From Planctomycetota bacterium (lineage in GTDB: Bacteria; Planctomycetota; Planctomycetia; Planctomycetales; Planctomycetaceae), in assembly GCA_027623235.1 (NCBI GenBank), contig JAQBVJ010000040.1:1-54366 (forward strand): 54,366 nt of DNA, given 5' to 3'. Below, one piece after another: positions 1 to 8,440 of this stretch (its first letter is position 1; each line of letters starts with the position of its first letter). A model generated the notes under the pieces. It saw only the letters and a program-made list of their open reading frames with translations, did no database searches and was not told the origin of the DNA. A program made the position numbers and the translations under genes.

Positions 1-60
1 CCTGATGAAAAAACCAAGACACCAGCTCCAGGCCGAACTCGAAGCCGCCGCATGACGTAA
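1..60 (+). CDS. C-terminal tail of a gene cut by the left edge (uncertain frame)
   Basis: Two plus-strand frames are open from the first base. Frame 1 runs 19 codons to TAA at 58-60 and gives a basic, Pro/Thr/Arg-rich tail. Frame 2 (from base 2) ends at TGA 53-55 and gives a short Leu/Glu/Ala helix-like tail with slightly higher GC at third positions. One of them is probably the end of a real upstream gene, since no other feature explains this stretch, but too little is visible to choose or to assign a function. Confidence 0.3.
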   Translation, partial: PDEKTKTPAPGRTRSRRMT

Positions 61-92
61 CCCCTTGCTACCAAACCGGCAGTGCCATTCGT

Positions 93-229
93 GTCTGACC
101 CTCTCCGGGCATCCCCCCTCTCCGGGCATCCAGTTTTGCCTTGGTTTTTTGATGCCCTCCAAAGGGATGCCCTCCAAAGGGTCAGACCCCTTTTTCAACG
201 GCCCTTTTTCAACGGCCCTTTTTCAACGG
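93..229. repeat. Palindrome-bounded cluster of three short tandem duplications
   Basis: A perfect 9-bp inverted repeat (GTCTGACCC at 93-101, its complement at 179-187) encloses two direct duplications. The unit at 101-114 recurs at 118-131 (17-bp period), and a 15-bp unit at 151-165 is exactly repeated at 166-180. Immediately after the right arm a 14-bp unit is present three times (188-201, 202-215, 216-229). GTCTGACCC-type palindromes occur in REP-like repeats linked to Y1 (RAYT) transposases in other bacteria. No transposase gene is seen here. Confidence 0.75.
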
Positions 230-264
230 GCTGCTAAGCGGGGGAGAGAGGGGGCTGAAAGTCT

Positions 265-1833
265 TCATCGCGCGGCAGCCCGTCTCAGGAATCGGCCCGG
301 TGGCGAAGCAAAATCGCTCGGCGAGGCATCTTCAATGACCGGCACGCCGTTAACCAGAACGGCCTCGAAGCCGGTTGTCTGCTGGCGCGGATATTCAAAC
401 GTCGCGGGGTCGGTGACGGTGGCCTCGTCAAAGATGACGACGTCGGCCGCCTTGCCCTCGACGAGTTCTCCTCGATCGAGCAGTCCGAATTTCTTCGCGG
501 AGAAACCGCTCATCCGATGCACAGCCTGTTCGAGCGACAGCAGTTGTTTCTCACGAACGATCAAACCGAGAAACCGGCCGACTGATCCGTAGACGCGCGG
601 ATGGACGGGGCCTTTCGGCATGTAGATTCCGTCGGTTCCCATCATGAACAGGTCGTGCTGCAGCATCGGCTCGACCAGCCGGTCGTCGCCCTCGTCAAAG
701 ACGAGCAGCGTGGCAAGCCGCTCTTCAATCAGCAGGTCGAGCAGCGTGTCCGCGGGCGAACTTCCGGATTCTTCAATGACCTCTGCCAGAGTTTTTCCCT
801 GCAGATGGCTGTTTTCCTCGCTGAGCGTCCACGCGACGTGCAGCTTGTCGACCGGGACGCGCTGAGCTTCCAGTCCGTCGGCAAATCGCGCCCGCATCAC
901 CGGATCGTTGAGCCGACCGAGCACCGCCAGCGGACCCTGATCCCAGATCTCCGTCGGCAGCAGATAGTTGAGCATCGTCGAGCCCGGCTGGTACGGATAC
1001 ACGTCGAAGGAGAATTCGACTTCGTGCCGGGCGGTCTTGTCGATGTACTCTAAAACTTCCTCAACCTGTTCCGGCGACTGACCTTTGAGGTGCGAGATGT
1101 GGACGGGAACGTTGGCTCGCCGCCCGATTTCAACGGCCTCGCGAAGTGCCGGCAGCAGACCTTTTTTATATCGAACATGAGTGACGTACAGACCGTGGTA
1201 GCGCGACATCGGGGCGAGAGCCTCGGCCAGTTCGTCGGTCGTCGAAAAACACTGCGAGATGTAGTCGAGCCCGGTTGAGACGCCGACGGCTCCGGCCTCC
1301 ATCCCGATGACAACCTGCCGCTGAATTTCGCGCATCTGAAAATCGTCGACGCGGCCGTTGCCGAAGCCGCACGCCATCGCACGAAGATTCGCGTACGGCA
1401 GATGCGAGGCCGCGTTCTGAGCCGTGTGACCGTCGATCGCTTCCAGGTAGCCCTCGAACGTTTCCCAGCCGGTCCAGTCGCTCATGCGGAGCCCGTTGAG
1501 CGACCGCAAATAAAACAGCCACTCGCGAACAGTCTGTTCATTGACCGGGGCATAGCCGATTCCGTCGGCCATCAAAACTTCCGTCGTGAAGCCCTGCGTC
1601 GTCTTTGGAGTGAAATGTCGCTCGCGAATCAGCCAGCCGTCTGAGTGATTGTGAACGTCGATAAATCCCGGCGCGACAATTTTCCCGGCGGCATCGATCG
1701 TCTTCGCGGCGGCCGCTTCACCGAGCGACCCAACGGCCTCAATCTTCCCGCCGACGATCCCGACATCTGCCGCGCGCCGCGGATCTCCAGTGCCGTCAAT
1801 CAGAGTTCCGTTCTGAATTAAAAAGTCGAACAT
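265..1833 (-). CDS. N-acyl-D-amino-acid deacylase-type amidohydrolase
   Basis: A 522-residue metal-dependent hydrolase of the D-aminoacylase/dihydroorotase-like amidohydrolase superfamily, probably cleaving N-acyl groups from D-amino acids in the cytoplasm; no signal peptide is seen. The N-terminus has the usual small beta domain, then VDVHxH-like metal ligands H61 and H63 after APGF, candidate ligands H219 (THVRYK), H245 and H248 (HISHLKG), and a catalytic-type Asp in MMGTDGI near the C-terminus. The Cys ligand found in many D-aminoacylases (NCG after GVTT) is absent here, where the stretch reads ADG, so exact substrate and metal content are uncertain. The open frame continues upstream to 1983, but that extension does not resemble the family. 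ATG at 1833 gives the normal N-terminus (MFDFLIQNG). Confidence 0.85.
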   Translation of the reverse strand: MFDFLIQNGTLIDGTGDPRRAADVGIVGGKIEAVGSLGEAAAAKTIDAAGKIVAPGFIDVHNHSDGWLIRERHFTPKTTQGFTTEVLMADGIGYAPVNEQTVREWLFYLRSLNGLRMSDWTGWETFEGYLEAIDGHTAQNAASHLPYANLRAMACGFGNGRVDDFQMREIQRQVVIGMEAGAVGVSTGLDYISQCFSTTDELAEALAPMSRYHGLYVTHVRYKKGLLPALREAVEIGRRANVPVHISHLKGQSPEQVEEVLEYIDKTARHEVEFSFDVYPYQPGSTMLNYLLPTEIWDQGPLAVLGRLNDPVMRARFADGLEAQRVPVDKLHVAWTLSEENSHLQGKTLAEVIEESGSSPADTLLDLLIEERLATLLVFDEGDDRLVEPMLQHDLFMMGTDGIYMPKGPVHPRVYGSVGRFLGLIVREKQLLSLEQAVHRMSGFSAKKFGLLDRGELVEGKAADVVIFDEATVTDPATFEYPRQQTTGFEAVLVNGVPVIEDASPSDFASPPGRFLRRAAAR

Positions 1834-2004
1834 TGCCGCCGTGCCTCGTCGATGCGGATTGCTGAGTGTCAAAGCGGCGAGTGAAACAGACTCGCGCAGC
1901 GATGTCCAACGTAGGCAGAGTTCTCTGAAATCTGATTGTCTTCCGTTCTGCAATGCGGGATGACGTGGCACACCGCACGACATGCGGATTTCGGAGAGCT
2001 CTGC

Positions 2005-5000
2005 CTACGCAAGCTCGTCTTCGGACTCGCGCGAGCTTCCAAAAATATCGAGGAAGATCAGGTTCAGCGCGGGAACGATCACGAGCGTCAGCAGCGTGGC
2101 GAAGATCAGACCGAACGTCAGTGTGACCGCCATCGGGATCATGAATTTTGCCTGGAAACTGGTCTCGAACATCAGCGGTGTGAGGCCGGCGGCTGTCGTC
2201 AGCGTGGTGAGGAGGATCGCTCGGAGGCGGAGTTTCGCGCCGTCGATACTCGCCTCGAAGTGACTCATCCCGCTGCGGACTCGCTTGTTAATGAATTCGA
2301 CGAGAACCAGCGAGTCGTTCACCAGGATGCCGCACAAAGCCACCATGCCGATCATGCTGAGGATGGTCAGCGGGTTGTTCGTGACCAGGTGGCCGATGAT
2401 GGCTCCTAGAAAGCCAAACGGAATCGCGGCCATCACGACGAGCGGTTGAACGTACGAGCGAAACAGCCCGGCAAGCATCATGAAGATAATTAAGAGGGCC
2501 ACCGGGAACGCCAGCTTCAATCCGGAAAACGCCTTTCGCATTTCCTCGCTGCTGCCGAGAAATTCGATCTTCACGTTCGGATGCTGCGGTGCGATCGTGG
2601 CATCGAAATTGGCCCGGACCTTCTTGAGGATGTCCTGCGTGTTGCCGAGTTCATCGTCGACGTTGGCAAAAACCGTCACCGCCCGTTGATGCTCGCTGCG
2701 GTAAATGGACGTCACGCCGTCGGCTTCCGTGAGCTGCGCCATCTGTTTGAGTGGTGCCCAGCTTCGATCCTGAGGGCCGGTCCCGGTGGGAATCCACATC
2801 GACTCGACGCTGTAAACGTTTTCGCGGTAGCTCTCCGGATACCTCACCATAATGCGGACGTCTTCGCGGTTTCGCGTCAGGCGGCGGGCTTCCTGACCGT
2901 ACAGCGCGGCTCGAATGTGAGTCCCCAGGCTCGCGGTCGTTGCTCCGTTCGCCCCGGCGCTCTGCAGCAGGCGAAGCTGCATTTCGCGTTTGCCCTCGTC
3001 GATGTCGTCGTCGAGATCGCCGACACCCTGGTACGTGGCAACGTCCTGTCTCAACAATCCTGCAACTTCCTTGAGCTCCTCGTGATTCGGCCCGGACAGG
3101 CGGGCGACGATGTCCTTGCCGCCCGGTCCACCGTTGAGCGACAGCCAGCGCGACGAGTTCACCTCGGTGAGATTCGACGTGAACTCGCGCAGCGGAATGA
3201 GGAGCGCGTTGCTCGATCGTAGACCCGCCTGTTCGCGCGAGTCCGATTCCTTGAGCTCCACCACAAGCTGCCCGAGGTTGGACTGATCCTTGAACCCGAC
3301 CGCGCCTTCGCCGGCAACGTCAACCTGAATCCCGACGAAGGCCTGAACGTTGACGACTTCCGGCTGCTGCTTGACGAAATTGCTGATCTCCATAACACGG
3401 GCCCGGACGCGGTCCAGCGGGCTGCCGACGGGCAGTTCGATGTCGCAGATAATTGTCTCGCTGTCCATTTCCTGGACAAAAACAAACTCGACGAGGCCGC
3501 CGGCGACAAGGCCGAATGTTGCGATCAGTGCGGCGGTGGCGGTCGCCACAGTCACGTAACGCCACGTCAGAGCACGCCGCAGAAACTGTTCGTAGCGTTT
3601 CTGCAGGACGTCCACGATGAAGCGTTCCTGAGCGTCGCGGAATCGATGAAACAGTCGCAGTGCCGGACCGGGCTCGGGAGCGTTTCGTTTTTTTTCGGCA
3701 AGCTGCAGCGGTGTCGGAAGATGTCGCAGGTGAGCCGGCAGGATGAACAGCGCTTCGACCAGCGACATGCTCAGCGCGGCCATCACGACGATCGGCAGCT
3801 CGCCCATGAACTCGCCGATTGTTCCTTTAATAAAGAGCATCGGGGCGAACGCGGCGATCGTTGTGGCGACCGCAACCACGACCGGCCACTGAACTTCTTC
3901 CGTTCCGCGAACGGCGGCTTCCTTCGCGGGCATACCCTCCTCAACGTGTCGGCAGATGTTTTCGCCGATGACGATCGCATCGTCGACGATGATTCCCAGC
4001 ACGATGATCAGACCGAACACCGACAGCAGGTTGATCGAAATCCCGCACATCCACATCACGATGAACGTGCCGAGAAACGAAACCGGCAGCCCGATCGCCG
4101 ACCAGAACGCAACTCGCCAGTTCAGAAACAGCACGAGCGAAATCAGCACGAGCACCAGGCCGGACATCCCGTTGCGCGTCATCAGGTCGAGTCGGCCTTC
4201 GATAAACCGCGCGAGGTCCGTGTTCAGACCAACCTGAAACTGATGCGTGCAGGGCGAGGATTTGCTCTGTTCGTAAACCGCCATCGGGTCGGGCCGACCA
4301 GCAATCACATTGGTCAGTTGAGCGACGCCCGCGCCGATCGTCAGAAACGGCTGCGCGTACCACGCGGAATTTCGAGCCGCTTCGTAACCCCAGGCGTCGA
4401 ACGGCTGCCCGGTCTTGCCGGCAATGTAGGCCTTGATGACGCCGGAAATTTGAATCGCGTCCTGCGAGGCCGTTTTGTAAACGTCGCAGCTCATTGACGG
4501 CTGCGAGTTGAAATACCCCTCAATATCGACGTCCACAAAATCGTCGCGAATTGTGGCCACGTCTCTGAGCAGAACTTTTCGCCCGTCGCCCATTGATGGC
4601 CGCACGACGAGGTCTTCCAGCTCGTGGCCTTCCAGTTCCTCGCCGACTGTCCGCACGGCGACCGTCGTCCGACTTCCTTTCAGCTGCCCGCCGGACACGT
4701 CGAGGTTACTTCGCCGGATCGCACTGGCGACTTCCTCAAACGTCACGTTGTACTCGATGAGCCGTTCCGGAATGATCTCGACACTGATCTCGTCGTCGCG
4801 GACTCCGCTGACGGTAATTCGACTCACACCCGGCAGCGCGAGCAGATCGTCACGCAGTTCCCGCGTCGCTTTCTTGAGGTCCGCTTCCGGACCTTCGCCA
4901 AAAATCGCGACCGAGATCACCGGCAGCAGCGGCTCGAACTTCTGGATCGTGACCCGCTCAATGTCGTCCGGCAGATCCGGCAGCGCGTCGATTTCCCGTT

Positions 5001-5328
5001 TGACTTCATTGAGGACGGCTTCGGCATCCTCGACATCGTTGTAGAGCGTCAGCGTTGTGACGCTCATTCCGTCGGAGATGTTGGAGTCGACTTTCTCGAC
5101 GCCGTCGACGTCGCGGACCGCTTCCTCGATCTTGATCGTGACGGCCGTCTCGATTTCCTGCGGCAGGACTCCCGGATGCACGGCTCGAATGATGAGCTTG
5201 TTAGGCCGGAACTCGGGAAACATCTCACGCACCAGCGTCAGCGCAAACAGAGTCCCGCCAGCCAGCACGACCAGCATGAGCATGTTGACGAGAACCGGAT
5301 TGCGAACGCTGAACCGGGCCGGAGACAT
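2005..5328 (-). CDS. RND-family efflux transporter permease (AcrB/HAE-like)
   Basis: A 1107-residue inner-membrane proton-driven exporter of the resistance-nodulation-division superfamily. The start [16 protein letters not shown] leads directly into TM1, as usual, followed by a large periplasmic porter domain, TM2-6 with the Asp pair of TM4 ([13 protein letters not shown], near residue 447), a second periplasmic domain and TM8-12 ([13 protein letters not shown]). Length is slightly above the roughly 1020-1050 typical of the family. The excess is largely an extra hydrophobic stretch at about residues 298-366, just before TM2. No periplasmic adaptor (HlyD/MFP) or outer-membrane TolC-like gene is adjacent, so its partners lie elsewhere or are not needed. 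Drug versus lipid or metal substrate cannot be told from sequence. Confidence 0.92.
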   Translation of the reverse strand: MSPARFSVRNPVLVNMLMLVVLAGGTLFALTLVREMFPEFRPNKLIIRAVHPGVLPQEIETAVTIKIEEAVRDVDGVEKVDSNISDGMSVTTLTLYNDVEDAEAVLNEVKREIDALPDLPDDIERVTIQKFEPLLPVISVAIFGEGPEADLKKATRELRDDLLALPGVSRITVSGVRDDEISVEIIPERLIEYNVTFEEVASAIRRSNLDVSGGQLKGSRTTVAVRTVGEELEGHELEDLVVRPSMGDGRKVLLRDVATIRDDFVDVDIEGYFNSQPSMSCDVYKTASQDAIQISGVIKAYIAGKTGQPFDAWGYEAARNSAWYAQPFLTIGAGVAQLTNVIAGRPDPMAVYEQSKSSPCTHQFQVGLNTDLARFIEGRLDLMTRNGMSGLVLVLISLVLFLNWRVAFWSAIGLPVSFLGTFIVMWMCGISINLLSVFGLIIVLGIIVDDAIVIGENICRHVEEGMPAKEAAVRGTEEVQWPVVVAVATTIAAFAPMLFIKGTIGEFMGELPIVVMAALSMSLVEALFILPAHLRHLPTPLQLAEKKRNAPEPGPALRLFHRFRDAQERFIVDVLQKRYEQFLRRALTWRYVTVATATAALIATFGLVAGGLVEFVFVQEMDSETIICDIELPVGSPLDRVRARVMEISNFVKQQPEVVNVQAFVGIQVDVAGEGAVGFKDQSNLGQLVVELKESDSREQAGLRSSNALLIPLREFTSNLTEVNSSRWLSLNGGPGGKDIVARLSGPNHEELKEVAGLLRQDVATYQGVGDLDDDIDEGKREMQLRLLQSAGANGATTASLGTHIRAALYGQEARRLTRNREDVRIMVRYPESYRENVYSVESMWIPTGTGPQDRSWAPLKQMAQLTEADGVTSIYRSEHQRAVTVFANVDDELGNTQDILKKVRANFDATIAPQHPNVKIEFLGSSEEMRKAFSGLKLAFPVALLIIFMMLAGLFRSYVQPLVVMAAIPFGFLGAIIGHLVTNNPLTILSMIGMVALCGILVNDSLVLVEFINKRVRSGMSHFEASIDGAKLRLRAILLTTLTTAAGLTPLMFETSFQAKFMIPMAVTLTFGLIFATLLTLVIVPALNLIFLDIFGSSRESEDELA

Positions 5329-5636
5329 CTTGCATTAAACCGTTCGTCATCGCGGTTTCAGCCGCGCGGAGATTCTGAAGTCAAAGGCGGGCGAACCGCC
5401 GGATTCGATTCTTTCCGACTGAGACACCGGGCGAAAGGTTCAGCGGCCGTCTGAACGGGAAAAACCGCCTCCGCAAACCAGAATGCACTTCTCAACTGGC
5501 AGAACCGATGACTGAAACGGGTTGGCGTTAGATTTGCCGGTAACAGCCGGACTCCGCCTCCCTGGTTGAACTGCCTCTCCTGCCACGGCAGAATTGACGG
5601 TTCCTCAAAAGAACCTGCCTGAACTGCAAGCATCCC
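5329..5636. other. Divergent intergenic region, nothing recognised
   Basis: 308 bases between the starts of the RND permease (minus) and the EboD-like gene (plus). It must hold the promoters of both. Open frames across it are shadows without family resemblance, and I see no clear promoter, RNA gene or repeat. Confidence 0.5.
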
Positions 5637-6815
5637 ATGCCTGATCCCCGCCAGATCGATATTCCCTTCGCCGTCCCGTTCACGCATCGGCTGCGGTTTA
5701 CGGACGATGTGTTCGCCGACGAACAGCAGGTGCTGCTGGATCTGATTGAGCCGTCCGGTGATCGCAAACCGCGCGTGCAGTTCTGGCTGGATGAGTGCGT
5801 GGCCGAAGCCGTCCCGAAACTTCAGACGAAGATCGAAAGTTTCTGCGAGACGAACGCCGACCGTTTCCTGACCCCTGGAAACGTGCAGACCGTGCCAGGC
5901 GGCGAGATCGTTAAAAACGAAATCCACATTCTGGAGCGAATGCTCAAGTGCATTAACCATGCGGACCTGGACCGACGCAGCTACATCATTGCCGTCGGTG
6001 GCGGAGCCGTCCTGGACGCCGTCGGCTTTGCGGCTGCGATCGCTCATCGAGGCATCCGGCTGATTCGGCTGCCGACGACGACGCTGGCTCAGGCGGACTC
6101 AGGCGTCGGCGTCAAAAGCGCTGTGAACCTCTTTCAGAAGAAGAACTGGGTGGGAGCCTTCGCAACTCCCTGGGCCGTCATCAACGACGCGGCTCTGCTG
6201 AGCACTCTGCCCGATCGCGACTTCGTTTGCGGTTTTTCCGAAGCCGTCAAAGTCTCGCTGCTGAAAGACCGGGCTCTGTTCGAGTCCATTTGCAGGAATG
6301 CCGGCCAGATCCGTAATCGAGACATGTCCATCGCCGGCCCCGTGATCGAGCAGTCGGCGATCCACCATCTCCACCACATCACCAAAGGCGGAGACCCCTT
6401 TGAGGCGTTGGAAGCAAGGCCGCTCGACTATGGACACTGGTCAGCTCACAAGCTGGAGGTGATGACTGAATTCGCTCTGCGTCACGGTGAGGCGGTTGGC
6501 ATTGGAGTCGCCGTCGACACGGTGTACTCGTCGCTGGTCCACGGCCTGCCCGGGTCGGACGCTGACCGTGCGCTGCACTGCCTGGCCAATCTCGGCCTTC
6601 CGCTGGACCACCCATCGCTGCACGAGACGGACGAACTGTTCGCCGGCATGGAAGAATTCCGCCAGCACCTGGGAGGTCGGTTGACGCTCACCATGCTGAG
6701 AGGAATCGGCGACCCGATCGAGATCCACGAAGTCGACGAACCGAAAATGCGGGACGCGATTGAAAAAGTCGCGGAATTCGCCGATCGCCACTGTTCTCAA
6801 GAGTCGCGTGCATAA
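5637..6815 (+). CDS. EboD-like sugar-phosphate cyclase (3-dehydroquinate synthase family)
   Basis: A 392-residue NAD- and metal-dependent cyclase of the AroB/2-epi-5-epi-valiolone synthase superfamily. The NAD-binding glycine turn [10 protein letters not shown] lies at 121-130, [15 protein letters not shown] at about 146-160, [12 protein letters not shown] at about 200-212 and [10 protein letters not shown] with the metal-type His later. The start ([16 protein letters not shown]), the [15 protein letters not shown] stretch and the end pattern [11 protein letters not shown] fit EboD proteins of the ebo cluster better than housekeeping AroB, as I remember those families. EboD takes part in an incompletely understood pathway linked to transport of isoprenoid-like compounds in algae and bacteria. 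No other ebo gene is nearby. The alternative is a housekeeping dehydroquinate synthase. The Shine-Dalgarno site is weak. Confidence 0.8.
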   Translation: MPDPRQIDIPFAVPFTHRLRFTDDVFADEQQVLLDLIEPSGDRKPRVQFWLDECVAEAVPKLQTKIESFCETNADRFLTPGNVQTVPGGEIVKNEIHILERMLKCINHADLDRRSYIIAVGGGAVLDAVGFAAAIAHRGIRLIRLPTTTLAQADSGVGVKSAVNLFQKKNWVGAFATPWAVINDAALLSTLPDRDFVCGFSEAVKVSLLKDRALFESICRNAGQIRNRDMSIAGPVIEQSAIHHLHHITKGGDPFEALEARPLDYGHWSAHKLEVMTEFALRHGEAVGIGVAVDTVYSSLVHGLPGSDADRALHCLANLGLPLDHPSLHETDELFAGMEEFRQHLGGRLTLTMLRGIGDPIEIHEVDEPKMRDAIEKVAEFADRHCSQESRA

Positions 6816-7386
6816 CTTCCGGATGAGCGCTCACTCATGGTGGCACACTTCCACGCTGCAATGCGTCAGGCATCTGCAATCAAGCGAAGTTGTGGCCGAA
6901 GACTTTCAGATACTCGCCCCGAGTCGTGTCCAGCATATTTAATCGGGAAGCTGTAGTGAGCGGCGTTGACAGGCAGAAGGCTTTCGCACTCGTTGTAAAA
7001 TTGAACCTGTCCCCGTGGTCGATTTTCTGTCCCCGTGGTCGATTTACCGATGTGGTGAGTCCTCGTTGCGCACGCAGTTGCTCATCAAGAGTCCGTCGCC
7101 GAGTTTCCGCCTGACGCCACAACTGTGATGGCACAACATGTCACCGCGTTTGAACCGTCCAAATAGAGATCTGACGGCAACGGGTTAAATCCACAGAGCG
7201 GCAGCTTTGTTGAGCGGATTCTGCACCTCGACCGGACTCCGATGAGGTGCAGACTGAAGAGGCGCCGACGGACTTGGCGTCAGGATCCTCAAAGGCCGTT
7301 TGTCGAATGGGATGCCGGCTTCTGCTATCGTCCGGCGCTGCGGTGACCTGTGACCGCTCAGGACGTTTCACCTTTGAGCCTTCTTG
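6816..7386. other. 571-bp gap without a recognisable gene
   Basis: Small open frames on both strands here (up to 84 codons) resemble no known protein and overlap one another. The only structure I see is the duplicated 19-mer at 7007-7045. The stretch could be the decayed remains of a repeat-associated element; no transposase motif (HUH and Tyr of Y1 enzymes) is visible. Confidence 0.5.
7007..7045. repeat. Tandem duplicated 19-mer (CTGTCCCCGTGGTCGATTT)
   Basis: Identical 19-base units lie at 7007-7025 and 7027-7045 with one base between them. It is the same kind of short exact direct duplication as at 101-229 and 42428-42480. Confidence 0.85.
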
Positions 7387-8283
7387 ATGAACCCCGAACG
7401 AATTCTGCGACAACATCTCGAAGACCTGCAGCGTGCCGGCGTGACTCAGGTGCCGGTCGTGATGGCCGAACTCGTCGCGGCTCTGTCGCAGGCGTCCGCG
7501 ACTCGTGCACCCGCAACCGAAGTCCCGCGTCGAGAGACGGGATCAACGGCGCGGCCTGCCCCGCCTCGTCAGCCGGCTCCGGCAGTTGTCGCGTCGGTCG
7601 CGGCATCGGTTGTGCCACCCGTCGATTCGACGTCCTCCGCTGGTCCGCCCAAAGAACATCTGCCGAAAGTCAGTTCCACCGTGACGAAACGAAAAGCCTC
7701 GCCGCTGTCCCGGGATCAGCGGGAATCGAAACTGGCCAGTCTCGCAGAACGCGTCGCCGCGTGTCAGAAATGCCAGGAGCTGGCGGAGGCCCGCACGCAG
7801 ACGGTGTTTGGTGTCGGCAATCCGGAGGCGAGGATCCTGTTTATTGGCGAGGCTCCCGGAGCGGACGAGGACAAGCAGGGTGAACCCTTCGTCGGGCGAG
7901 CCGGGAAACTTCTCAACGATATCATCAAGGCGATGACGCTGACTCGTGAGGAGATCTACATCTGCAACATTCTGCGATGCCGGCCGCCGGGCAATCGCAA
8001 CCCGTCTCCCACCGAGGCGGGCAACTGCCGCGAGTTTCTCGACGGACAGATTGAGACCGTCAACCCGGAATACATCGTCTGCTGGGGATCAGTGGCCGCG
8101 AAGAATCTGCTCGGTACAGACGAGGCCATCGGCAAATTGCGCGGAAAGTTCTACGACCACAACGGAGCCAAAGTGCTCTGCACTTACCACCCGTCCTACC
8201 TGCTGCGGAATCCGCCCGCGAAGACGGAAGTCTGGAAGGACATGAAATTCCTGATGAAGGACATGGGCGTCGTCTTGAAGTAG
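7387..8283 (+). CDS. Uracil-DNA glycosylase, family 4 (Fe-S type)
   Basis: A 298-residue DNA-repair enzyme that removes uracil from DNA. The catalytic core occupies about residues 115-298: motif GEAPG at 154-158, [10 protein letters not shown] just after, and HPSY at 268-271. The four [4Fe-4S] ligands are C126, C129, C198 and C214; their spacing (3, 69, 16) matches the T. thermophilus family 4 enzyme. C193 is a further cysteine. Residues 1-110 form a Pro/Ala/Val-rich linker-like extension absent from short family members. It may be a flexible tether, and a short conserved helix at the extreme N-terminus ([15 protein letters not shown]) might bind a partner. A TTG one codon upstream is in frame, but ATG 7387 is the natural start. 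Confidence 0.93.
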   Translation: MNPERILRQHLEDLQRAGVTQVPVVMAELVAALSQASATRAPATEVPRRETGSTARPAPPRQPAPAVVASVAASVVPPVDSTSSAGPPKEHLPKVSSTVTKRKASPLSRDQRESKLASLAERVAACQKCQELAEARTQTVFGVGNPEARILFIGEAPGADEDKQGEPFVGRAGKLLNDIIKAMTLTREEIYICNILRCRPPGNRNPSPTEAGNCREFLDGQIETVNPEYIVCWGSVAAKNLLGTDEAIGKLRGKFYDHNGAKVLCTYHPSYLLRNPPAKTEVWKDMKFLMKDMGVVLK

Positions 8284-8440
8284 CAACGTCGCGACGAGGG
8301 GAAAGCCCGTCGTCACAGCGTCCCTCGTTCGACGCGAAACACACCTGGACCGACGAACGCTCTCGCTGTGATCCGTCCGAGGTTTGGCTTAAAACAGCGT
8401 CCGTTCCGTGTCCCTCACTCTGTGACTTCGAGGATTCTCA

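Noticed and set aside
188..229. Possible CRISPR-like repeats
   Set aside because: Three adjacent 14-bp units without spacers; too short and directly tandem.
6816..7386. Decayed RAYT/IS200 transposase
   Set aside because: Only the duplicated 19-mer hints at it; no catalytic HUH or Tyr motif or homologous stretch could be read in any frame.
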